This document shows positions 1 through 6,321 of a DNA stretch of 8,644 nt, in pieces. The stretch is taken from contig JAJXXG010001221.1 in the NCBI GenBank assembly GCA_021781255.1, forward strand, positions 1 through 8,644. The letters run 5' to 3'. The notes beneath the pieces were generated by a model. It made no database searches. It saw only the letters and a program-made list of their open reading frames with translations, and had not been told where the DNA came from. Numbering within the stretch: the first letter of the stretch is position 1; each line of letters begins with the position of its first letter. The DNA comes from Acidobacteriota bacterium (GTDB lineage: Bacteria; Acidobacteriota; Terriglobia; Terriglobales; Acidobacteriaceae). The position numbers and the translations under genes were made by a program.

Positions 1-2
1 CG

Positions 3-200
3 AAGCTTAACAATCTCTACATAGGCCTCCGGCATCGCTATCGCGATGACATCTTTCACAGATGGGATTGTGAATACGGCGGCAAGATCGGCTTCAGAGG
101 CCTCCTGTTAAAGACTCGATCCCAAGCTACTGCCGCTGGGTTCCGACCGTGCAAGATCTGCAGGCCGGACCGAAATCCCTACAGACCAACCGAGCAATAA
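3..200 (+). CDS. Small protein with Ada-like zinc-binding domain, 3' end only
   Basis: This is the last 65 codons of a plus-strand gene that begins before the window; it ends at TAA 198-200. The visible protein contains FHRWDC (about residues 18-23) followed 27 residues later by AAGFRPCKICRP (about 44-55). This matches the metal-binding module of the Ada family, where AGFRPCxxCRP is the hallmark. The four expected ligands are H19, C23, C50 and C53, with His taking the first Cys position as in many short Ada-like modules. The RSQATAAG stretch before the CxxC corresponds to the helix that usually precedes it. No methyltransferase or AraC-type part is visible after the module, which sits at the extreme C-terminus, so this is probably not a full Ada repair protein. 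The domain may bind zinc for structure or DNA contact; the function is unknown. The gene converges on the polysaccharide operon and is probably unrelated to it. Confidence 0.62.
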   Translation, partial: KLNNLYIGLRHRYRDDIFHRWDCEYGGKIGFRGLLLKTRSQATAAGFRPCKICRPDRNPYRPTEQ

Positions 201-498
201 TCCACCTGCGTTGCAGAGAATGTTGACCTTTTGGTGAACGAGTTGCGAGGCGCTAAAAGCTGAAGTACTTTAGCCAACCGGCTGGACATAAACGGCTAGT
301 TCCGGACGATTACAAAAAACGACAAGGGGCATGGAGAAGTGGAAACCGCTTCCCACTTCTCCACGCCCCAACGACGGCGGCTATCGGAGCACACTGATAG
401 CTGCGCTAAACTTACTCTCTAGCCGGTACAAAAGAGCAGACATGCCAACCGCGAATTTAAAACTAGTGATTCGGGCTGGGCACTTATGCTCGTGTAGT
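201..498. other. Convergent intergenic region
   Basis: About 300 bases lie between the stop of the plus-strand Ada-like gene and the stop of the minus-strand acyltransferase gene. The only clear element is the terminator hairpin at 314-369. A plus-strand ORF can be opened at 331, but its ATG lies inside the hairpin and its protein has no recognisable motif, so it is not taken as a gene. A weak inverted repeat (GCTAAA at 252-257, TTTAGC at 269-274) has no T-tract after it. Confidence 0.6.
314..369 (-). terminator. Rho-independent terminator of the minus-strand operon
   Basis: Two 17-base arms (326-342 and 353-369) enclose a 10-base loop. Read on the minus strand, the stem is GGGGCGTGGAGAAGTGG pairing with CCACTTCTCCATGCCCC, fully paired if one G-U is allowed. 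On the plus strand that same position is an A-C mismatch. On the minus strand the stem is followed by TTGTCG and then six T (319 down to 314). Both the wobble pair and the T-run show that it works for minus-strand transcripts. It lies about 130 bases past the acyltransferase stop codon, so it should end the polysaccharide operon and protect the convergent gene from read-through. Confidence 0.85.
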
Positions 499-2331
499 TT
501 ACAGGTTTGGATCGCTAGTCACGATTGCCTTAATCAACTGGGGTTTCACGAGGTTTGCCCCGACTGCTGACAAGTGATCACTGTCTTGGTAAAGCTGTCG
601 ACCATTATTATCCGTGAAGAGGATCCCGCCTTTTCCATCATTAAAGAGCGATTCAATGTTGACAACTGTCACATTTCTGTCTTGAAGGCTTTCCACATAA
701 CTATTAGCCTCCATTCGCAATGTTCGTTCCTGGAGTTCTTCCCTAAATGGAGGCCGGGTGCCATTCCGAATCCCTTCGCGACTGGCATCGCTGGGCAGGA
801 ATGGCGGCTCCGTGATAAGAACAATGTGATGAGCAGATTGCTGCAATTGGTTTATAGCGAGTCTGAGCCTGTCTTTGTCGCGTCCGAGTTTATCTTCCCA
901 TAGACATGCGAGCACGAGGAAGTCTGGTCGCTGTTGTCTTACCACCCCGATTGACTCGTCCCAGAGAGGCGACGGAACGCCCGACGAAAGAGGCAGTGGG
1001 TCTCCCCCATCAACACTGATTACAGTGAGTCTTAACCCAAGCTTGCTGGCCAGTTCCTTCATCATCGTCCCATACATGGAAGCGTTGCTGTCTCCCATGA
1101 GAATGACGGAACCATTGTGGGCGGATTGATTAAAATGAAGCCCACCGTTGGCAATATCCCGCACACTTGCGCTCACGTAGTCGGTCCTCCTGGTCAGGAG
1201 GCCGAGCGGAATGAGAATTGCAAAAGACAAGATGAGCGTGGCGAAAGCCAGACCTCGACCGTTTGCATTGTTCAAAAACTTGCGGCCGGGCTTTTCAATC
1301 AATAGATAACAGACGACGGTTGTAACAATAGTCAAAAAGAGTTTCAAGGTGAGGCGAAACCTTGGTGATGCGGAGTAGAACCTGTAATCTACCAAGGAAA
1401 AGACTGGCCAATGCCAAAGGTATAACGAGTACGAAAGACGCCCCACGAGCACAAGGGGGCGCCACGACAGAATCTGCTCTCCAAGACCAGTTGATGTCTC
1501 AAAAGGGAGAAGGAAACATGCCGCGCCAGCTACTGGTAATGTGGCCAGATATCCCGGAAAGTTTTCGATTTCTGAAAGCGCGAGGAAAGAAAGGGAGATA
1601 AGGAAGAGTCCAGCCAAAGGAAGGAGCGCAGTTAAGCCATTGATTCTTAGAGATTTACTATCGAGTGAGGCGAGGATGCTTCCTGCGAGAAGTTCCCAAG
1701 CGCGAGTCGGGAGCAAGTAAAATGCCCACGAGGCGTTAAAGTGAGTCAATACGATGCAAAGTGTCAGACTTGAGCCGCAGAGCCCTGCCAAAATGAGTGT
1801 TCTGTGTCGCCTGAACTTTAAGGAAAGTAAGAGAAACACTGCAGGAAAAATCAAATAGAATTGCTCTTCGACAGAGAGAGACCAGCAGTGCAGGAAAGGC
1901 TGCGCGTCCGGGGACACAACAAAATAATTCCCCTGAAGCATGAACTTCAGGTTCGCAACTGACCCGGCAGCGGCAGCGAGTGTAGCTCCGGTCGATGCCA
2001 AATCTTGCTGAGAATAGATAAACGAAGCTGCAACGATCGTAGCGATTGCCATCGTAAAGAATGACGGCAGAAGTCGGGCAATTCGTCTCTGGTAAAAGCG
2101 AGCGAAGCTAAAGCGACCGTGCTCACACTCACGGAAGATGATGGAGGTAATCAGATACCCGGAGATGACAAAAAAGATGTCTACTCCGACAAAACCACCT
2201 GGAAGCCACTTCCGATTCAAATGGAAAAGAATAACGGCCAGTACAGCAATTGCTCTGAGGCCGTCTATCGCCGGACGGTATTCGATCGAGGTGGCGTTTA
2301 TGACTGCGGTGGCTGAAGTTGAGGCGGCCAT
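499..2331 (-). CDS. OafA/YrhL-type membrane acyltransferase with C-terminal SGNH domain
   Basis: From the ATG at 2331 this is a 610-residue membrane enzyme, predicted to O-acylate (usually O-acetylate) sugars of a surface glycan. The acyltransferase-3 domain fills about residues 18-370. It starts with YRPAIDGLRAIAV, has the conserved His in LFHLN (H37), then GFVGVDIFFVISGYLIT and RRIARLLP (82-89), and continues with many hydrophobic helices. The last 200 residues form an extracytoplasmic SGNH hydrolase-like domain: GDSN at 413-416 carries the nucleophile Ser415, and DSDH at 583-586 gives the Asp/His pair. This AT3-SGNH fusion is the usual architecture of O-antigen and peptidoglycan acetyltransferases. 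A longer start at 2382 would overlap the upstream gene by 11 bases and has no Shine-Dalgarno sequence. The ATG at 2331 has a weak GAAAG 7 bases upstream and puts the usual short N-tail before YRPAIDGLR, so it is preferred. Base composition is AT-richer than in neighbouring genes. Last gene before the terminator. Confidence 0.93.
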   Translation of the reverse strand: MAASTSATAVINATSIEYRPAIDGLRAIAVLAVILFHLNRKWLPGGFVGVDIFFVISGYLITSIIFRECEHGRFSFARFYQRRIARLLPSFFTMAIATIVAASFIYSQQDLASTGATLAAAAGSVANLKFMLQGNYFVVSPDAQPFLHCWSLSVEEQFYLIFPAVFLLLSLKFRRHRTLILAGLCGSSLTLCIVLTHFNASWAFYLLPTRAWELLAGSILASLDSKSLRINGLTALLPLAGLFLISLSFLALSEIENFPGYLATLPVAGAACFLLPFETSTGLGEQILSWRPLVLVGRLSYSLYLWHWPVFSLVDYRFYSASPRFRLTLKLFLTIVTTVVCYLLIEKPGRKFLNNANGRGLAFATLILSFAILIPLGLLTRRTDYVSASVRDIANGGLHFNQSAHNGSVILMGDSNASMYGTMMKELASKLGLRLTVISVDGGDPLPLSSGVPSPLWDESIGVVRQQRPDFLVLACLWEDKLGRDKDRLRLAINQLQQSAHHIVLITEPPFLPSDASREGIRNGTRPPFREELQERTLRMEANSYVESLQDRNVTVVNIESLFNDGKGGILFTDNNGRQLYQDSDHLSAVGANLVKPQLIKAIVTSDPNL

Positions 2332-2371
2332 GTTGTCACTTTCGGCGTATCGCAGGTTCCAAGGTCTATTT

Positions 2372-3793
2372 TCAGTCCGCATTGGCGAAGGCTGGAATTC
2401 CGGATTCGTCCTGCTGCAATTCTTCTATCTTGCGGCTGAAAGCAGGGGCGATTGTATCGATAAAAAGGATGGCGGAGCAGTCATGGTCGCGGGCTTCATG
2501 ACTCCTCAGGAAGTGAATGTACCCTTGACCCGGCAGCTCAATCTGTACACGACAGTTGCCGGAGAGGTTGCCATCGCGCATTACTTCGTCCAATTGCAGC
2601 TCAACACCGCTGAAGCCGAAATGCGGATACGCCTCGCAAAGGACCTCCCAGCATTCGTTGATCGTCGTACAGGCAGCGAGCCCCTGCTCAAAGCTGGCCA
2701 GCTGCATCTGAGCATTCAGGCGACGGCGGAATCCGCCGTTCAGCGCGATTCTTCGAGCGGTTCCAAATTCGTCATAGCCAAGATGCTGCAGGCCAAGCCA
2801 GGCGGTGAAGCAGACAAGAACGATGACCAGACCCTGATACTGCTTATGCGTCTCGGACATAAGTAGCGATGCTGCTGCAGCTATGCCGCAGAATCCGTAC
2901 AGAATCAGCACGACCCGGCGAGGAGTCAGTCCGCGTGAGAGCAGCTTGTGATGAATGTGGTGGCGGTCGCCGCGGAAGATGGGCTGTCCGCGCAGGAAGC
3001 GACGTGCGATAGCAACGGCCGCATCCAGCAGAGGAACAGAGAGAGCCAGGACCGGAGCTGTCATGCCGAGGAGCGTCGTCGACTTCTCGCTCCACACAAT
3101 GCCATAGCACCCCAGCACAAAGCCAAGAGTTAAGCTGCCACAGTCGCCAAGGAAGATGGATGCCGGGTTGAAGTTGTAGCGGAGGAAGCCGAAGAGCGCC
3201 CCTGCAAGCGGAACTGTGGCAAAGACCAACGCCATGTTGCCGTGAAGCAGGCCGGCAATCAGCGTTGTCACAGTCGCGAAAAGCCCAGCTCCCGCAGCCA
3301 ATCCGTCGACGCCATCGATCAGGTTCACTGCGTTGGCGTAGGCGACAATCCAAATGATGGTTAGAACAAAGCTGACCGAGGAAGGGAAGCTGTGTCCGTT
3401 GATCATGTCGAGGCGAATGCCGGCTTTCCATGCCAGAGTCGCCGCAACAATCTGCACAGCAAGCTTGTACCAGGCGTTGATATCGAAGATGTCGTCGAGA
3501 AGCCCGATGCCGAAGATCACTACGGCTGCGGGAAGTACCCGCAGGGCGAAGGGCAGGCCTTCCCTCACAATGTGGCTGCTGCTCGGCCGCACCAGCAAAA
3601 CCAGAGCATAGGCGCCCACAGTCGCAGCCAGAATCGCCACTCCGCCCAGGCGCGGAATGGGCCGCTTGTGCGTCTTACGATGCTGGTCAGGCCGGTCGAC
3701 TAACCCGAAACGCAGTGCGTAGTTCCTCACCAATGGCGTGAGAAACAGCGCAAGAGTGAACGAAGCAATACCGAGGAGCAAGGCGGAATACAT
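2372..3793 (-). CDS. WecA/MraY-family undecaprenyl-phosphate sugar-1-phosphate transferase with C-terminal extension
   Basis: This 473-residue membrane enzyme should transfer a sugar-1-phosphate (GlcNAc-1-P in WecA itself) from a UDP-sugar to undecaprenyl phosphate, the first step of lipid-linked glycan assembly. The family signatures are all present: RPIPRLGG near residue 44, the LLDD pair D100/D101, NLIDGVDGLAAG (157-168), FLGDCGS (214-220) and the HIHH loop RGDRHHIHHKL (284-294). About ten hydrophobic helices cover residues 1-340. WecA-type enzymes usually end near residue 350-370; here about 130 more residues form a soluble, helix-rich and Cys-containing tail of unknown function. The start is taken at ATG 3793, because GGGAG (3801-3805) sits 7 bases upstream; a TTG at 3799 would be too close to it. 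The stop codon of the glycosyltransferase gene is 2 bases before this ATG, so translation is probably coupled. The sugar specificity cannot be read from the sequence. Confidence 0.94.
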   Translation of the reverse strand: MYSALLLGIASFTLALFLTPLVRNYALRFGLVDRPDQHRKTHKRPIPRLGGVAILAATVGAYALVLLVRPSSSHIVREGLPFALRVLPAAVVIFGIGLLDDIFDINAWYKLAVQIVAATLAWKAGIRLDMINGHSFPSSVSFVLTIIWIVAYANAVNLIDGVDGLAAGAGLFATVTTLIAGLLHGNMALVFATVPLAGALFGFLRYNFNPASIFLGDCGSLTLGFVLGCYGIVWSEKSTTLLGMTAPVLALSVPLLDAAVAIARRFLRGQPIFRGDRHHIHHKLLSRGLTPRRVVLILYGFCGIAAAASLLMSETHKQYQGLVIVLVCFTAWLGLQHLGYDEFGTARRIALNGGFRRRLNAQMQLASFEQGLAACTTINECWEVLCEAYPHFGFSGVELQLDEVMRDGNLSGNCRVQIELPGQGYIHFLRSHEARDHDCSAILFIDTIAPAFSRKIEELQQDESGIPAFANAD

Positions 3794-3795
3794 GA

Positions 3796-5007
3796 TCAAT
3801 CTCCCTGGGAAGATTCGTTAAATACGGGGACAGCCTCAGTGGTTTGCGCGTTGGCTTCGATTAACTGCAGGATGCGTGCTACTCCGATTGGGCGATCAAA
3901 ACTCTGCACAAATTTGTCTCTGGCTCTTACTCCGGCCTCAGCAATCAGATTGCGGTTCTGGTTCAGGTCGAGCAGCAGTTGCTCGAGTCCGTTTATGTCG
4001 CCTGGTGGAATGTGCCACCCGCAACTGAAGCGGCGGATATGCTCCGCAGGCGTTGAGCCGCCTGGGCCGATGTAAAGCAACGGGCGGCCAGCGGCCATGA
4101 TTCCGTAGATTTTGCTCGGAACCACGCAGCCAACTGTCTCAGACAGTTGGGTTACAAGGCCCAGGTGGCATTCGGAAAGGCTCTGGCCGAGTTCGGCGCG
4201 ATCGCAATATTCTTTAAACTCGACATTCCGGATGCCTTTCGCTTTGCACAGTTCCATCAGGGGAAGCCGTCGCGATCCACCGCCGGCGAACACAAACTTG
4301 ATGTCCGGATGGTTCTTCAGGCGCTCGATAACACCGGTGATCGTGTCGGCCTCATGGGCCAGGCCGAAGTTGCCGGAATACTGGATGACCAGCGGTCCTT
4401 GCGGAAAGGGCAGAGGACGGATCTGCACGCCGTCTGCCCAGTTCTCGACCACCTGGATCTTGTCAGCGGGAACGCCGTGTGACTGTAATCGGGCCTTCAT
4501 GTCCTCACCGAGGACGATGATCACGTCCGCGCGTCGCCGCGCCCAGTCGATCACCGCGCCGGAAAGGCGGTCGATCCAACTACCTCGCTTGAAGTAGCCT
4601 ACTCCGGTGGCGATGTCGGGGTAGACATCCATCTCCCAGATCACGTGCCGTGCTTCGCGAAGGCTGCTTAGGACGGAACCGATGATGGGCAGGAGCGGCG
4701 GCGTGGTTAGCGTGACGTAGACATCGGGCTTCCTGACAGTGAAGCCATGGAAGACCGCGCCCGCGAGGAAGGAGAGGTAGGAAACGATGCGGCCTAGCTT
4801 CTTGTGGGTGAATCCCAGTGTCCGTGTACGGATGACGGAGATCCCCGGGCCGAGACGCTGATCTGAGTTGGCGATAGCCGCATTCGAGCGGCCGCAGATC
4901 GCAATGACTTCGTGGGCCTCTGCGAGTGGAAGAGCCACATCTGTCAGGATCTGGCTGGTAGCGACAGCATCCGGCCAGAAGAACTGATTCATCAGTACGA
5001 TTCGCAT
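3796..5007 (-). CDS. GT4-type glycosyltransferase (WbuB-like)
   Basis: A 403-residue cytoplasmic glycosyltransferase of the GT-B fold, expected to add a sugar from a nucleotide donor to the growing lipid-linked glycan. The N-terminus MRIVLMNQFFWPD followed by TSQILTDVA is the typical opening of WbuB-like GT4 enzymes. VIWEMDVYPDIA lies around residues 112-123 and VLGEDMKARL around 165-174. The C-terminal donor domain starts near residue 205 with IQYSGNFGLAHEAD, then FAGGGSRR (about 240) and VVPSKIYGIMAAGRP (about 285-299). In the last motif the second position of the usual FE pair is Gly (YG), so the classic EX7E motif is altered; I believe this is common in this subfamily. Hydrophobic stretches around residues 72-90 and 98-112 suggest membrane association. 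No good Shine-Dalgarno sequence precedes the ATG at 5007, but the N-terminus fits the family exactly. The gene is directly followed by the WecA-like gene, which supports a joint role. Acceptor and donor are unknown. Confidence 0.92.
   Translation of the reverse strand: MRIVLMNQFFWPDAVATSQILTDVALPLAEAHEVIAICGRSNAAIANSDQRLGPGISVIRTRTLGFTHKKLGRIVSYLSFLAGAVFHGFTVRKPDVYVTLTTPPLLPIIGSVLSSLREARHVIWEMDVYPDIATGVGYFKRGSWIDRLSGAVIDWARRRADVIIVLGEDMKARLQSHGVPADKIQVVENWADGVQIRPLPFPQGPLVIQYSGNFGLAHEADTITGVIERLKNHPDIKFVFAGGGSRRLPLMELCKAKGIRNVEFKEYCDRAELGQSLSECHLGLVTQLSETVGCVVPSKIYGIMAAGRPLLYIGPGGSTPAEHIRRFSCGWHIPPGDINGLEQLLLDLNQNRNLIAEAGVRARDKFVQSFDRPIGVARILQLIEANAQTTEAVPVFNESSQGD
3801..3805 (-). promoter_or_regulatory. 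Ribosome binding site of the WecA-like gene
   Basis: On the minus strand GGGAG lies 7 bases before the ATG at 3793 and inside the last codons of the glycosyltransferase gene. It decides the start in favour of ATG 3793 over TTG 3799. Confidence 0.7.
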
Positions 5008-5251
5008 TGGAGAGGCTCAGTCAACTTAAAGGCGAGAGAGGGAATCTGGCGAAGGGGAGATGGAGACAGATCCCAGTATTACGGTGTCTATTGGGGTTGG
5101 TTTGTCTTGGAAGCGAGGAGATGCTTCACACGCTGAGTTACGAAGGTGGTTTTGACCAAGTGCGGGTGGCAACGTGCATCGCGGCGCGTTCAAAGCGGAA
5201 GACTGCTATGGCGCACCGCTTTCGCCCCTCTGAATCTATATTTGACTCCGG
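5008..5251. other. Intergenic gap separating the two gene groups
   Basis: This 244-base gap lies between the methyltransferase stop and the glycosyltransferase start, in a run of genes otherwise spaced by 2 to 40 bases. It is a natural place for a promoter driving the glycosyltransferase, WecA-like and acyltransferase genes. I found no convincing -35/-10 pair on the minus strand. TATAGA at 5241-5236 resembles a -10 box but lacks a good partner. No terminator hairpin with a T-tract is visible. A plus-strand ORF across this stretch shows no protein-like features. Confidence 0.5.
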
Positions 5252-6295
5252 TTAGCGTACTGTACTTGTGCAGAATAGGCTGTCGGCACACCAGCGCAGA
5301 GGATACACGTAGTGACTAACTCTGCGCATTAACTCCGACACGGTCAACACCATCTTTCCGATACCTGTCAGGCGTCGATAATCAGACCATTGCAGTCCAA
5401 GGCCCAAAAAACAATCTGCATCAAGCCGAGTCGGGCCAACGATTGCCGAATATGTTCTCGATAATTGGGCCGGACTCCAATATCGCACATCAAACCCGCG
5501 CGGCTCGCTGAAGCGACGCCGAGCCATATGATAGAAGCTTCGAATTCCCAGCGCATTCGCCATCTGAATGCGGGTTGTTCCGCCCTTCTTGACGACCCGC
5601 GCCACTTCAGAGAGGGACGCTTTGGTATCCTCACGGCTGAAATGCTGCAGCACGCTATAGGACCAAGCGTTCTCGAAGCTATCTGCCCTAAAAGGAAGGT
5701 ACCTGGCGTCTCCCACGACAAATCGAGTGGATAAGCCCAACTGTTTCGCTACTCTTCTCGCGGCCAACACAGCGCCGAGAGATGGATCGATACCAATCAC
5801 GTCATAACCTGCTAAAGTGGCCGCGACTGTCCAACGACCCCAGTTACAGCCAATGTCCAAGAGGGTTCCCTTCCGAAGTTGCGGGAAGCGAAATGCCGGA
5901 ATGGCATAGTCCGCACCTTTGCCGATCAGGTGTTTGTAGGAATAGCCAGAAGTGGCACCGATTAGCACCGACGCGACTGGATCGATCGCTGCACCAGTGC
6001 GATAAAGATCTCGGACAATCTCCCGTTCGGCTTCGGTCACTCCGATTGTTTCTAAATAGAGATGTGAAGCATCACAATGCTCATCGTTGGCTACCCGCAT
6101 CGCGATCTGCAAGGAGGTCTTCGCAATGCCTATCGTTTCCTTCACGTCGGCACGTAGCATAACGGGAAGACCCTCGACGATTGGATATCGCGTGCCTGAA
6201 GCGCCAATTAAGAAAGCACCCGCATGGCGGAGTGGTTGGCCGTCCACCGGGCAAATGAGGTTCTCAAGATACCAAGGGTCTAAGTCGCAGTTCAT
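5252..6295 (-). CDS. SAM-dependent methyltransferase with Trm112-like N-terminus
   Basis: A 347-residue class I methyltransferase, probably methylating a sugar or glycan intermediate in this pathway. Residues 7-47 (PWYLENLICPVDGQPL to TRYPIVEGLPVML) resemble the Trm112-like zinc-ribbon segment often found before such methyltransferases, but only one of its cysteines (C15) remains, so zinc binding is doubtful. The Rossmann core starts with motif I LLDIGCNWGRW (145-155), acidic D170 ends strand 2, GDARYLPF (195-202) is motif II, and ENAWSYSVLQHF (208-219) matches the Methyltransf_11 pattern. The frame is open back to 6412, but that extension lies inside the carbamoyltransferase gene. The ATG at 6295 has AAAGGAG 8 bases upstream and gives a family-like N-terminus, so it is chosen. 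The carbamoyltransferase stop is 26 bases upstream, so the two genes are probably co-transcribed. The exact substrate and methylated atom (O, N or C) are unknown. Confidence 0.9.
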   Translation of the reverse strand: MNCDLDPWYLENLICPVDGQPLRHAGAFLIGASGTRYPIVEGLPVMLRADVKETIGIAKTSLQIAMRVANDEHCDASHLYLETIGVTEAEREIVRDLYRTGAAIDPVASVLIGATSGYSYKHLIGKGADYAIPAFRFPQLRKGTLLDIGCNWGRWTVAATLAGYDVIGIDPSLGAVLAARRVAKQLGLSTRFVVGDARYLPFRADSFENAWSYSVLQHFSREDTKASLSEVARVVKKGGTTRIQMANALGIRSFYHMARRRFSEPRGFDVRYWSPAQLSRTYSAIVGPTRLDADCFLGLGLQWSDYRRLTGIGKMVLTVSELMRRVSHYVYPLRWCADSLFCTSTVR

Positions 6296-6303
6296 GTCAG
6301 TTG

Positions 6304-6310
6304 CTCCTTT
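6304..6310 (-). promoter_or_regulatory. Ribosome binding site of the methyltransferase gene
   Basis: On the minus strand AAAGGAG lies 8 bases before the ATG at 6295, a near-ideal Shine-Dalgarno sequence. It sits in the short gap after the carbamoyltransferase stop and settles the start, ruling out the longer in-frame opening at 6412. Confidence 0.85.
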
Positions 6311-6321
6311 GAATACTCCTT

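Noticed and set aside
252..283. Short inverted repeats (GCTAAA/TTTAGC and AGCC/GGCT) after the Ada-like gene
   Set aside because: The stems are only 4 to 6 bases and no T-run follows, so they do not support a terminator.
331..570. Plus-strand ORF of 79 codons in the convergent region
   Set aside because: Its ATG lies in the terminator stem, it overlaps the end of the acyltransferase gene, and its protein shows no motif or hydrophobic pattern.
2138..2866. Plus-strand ORF of 242 codons
   Set aside because: It lies antisense to the acyltransferase and WecA-like genes, both with clear family motifs. Its protein resembles no family and is an antisense shadow.
5007..5255. Plus-strand ORF of 82 codons filling the gap between the two gene groups
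   Set aside because: It has no clear Shine-Dalgarno sequence, no motif, and runs against the operon direction. I cannot support it as a gene.
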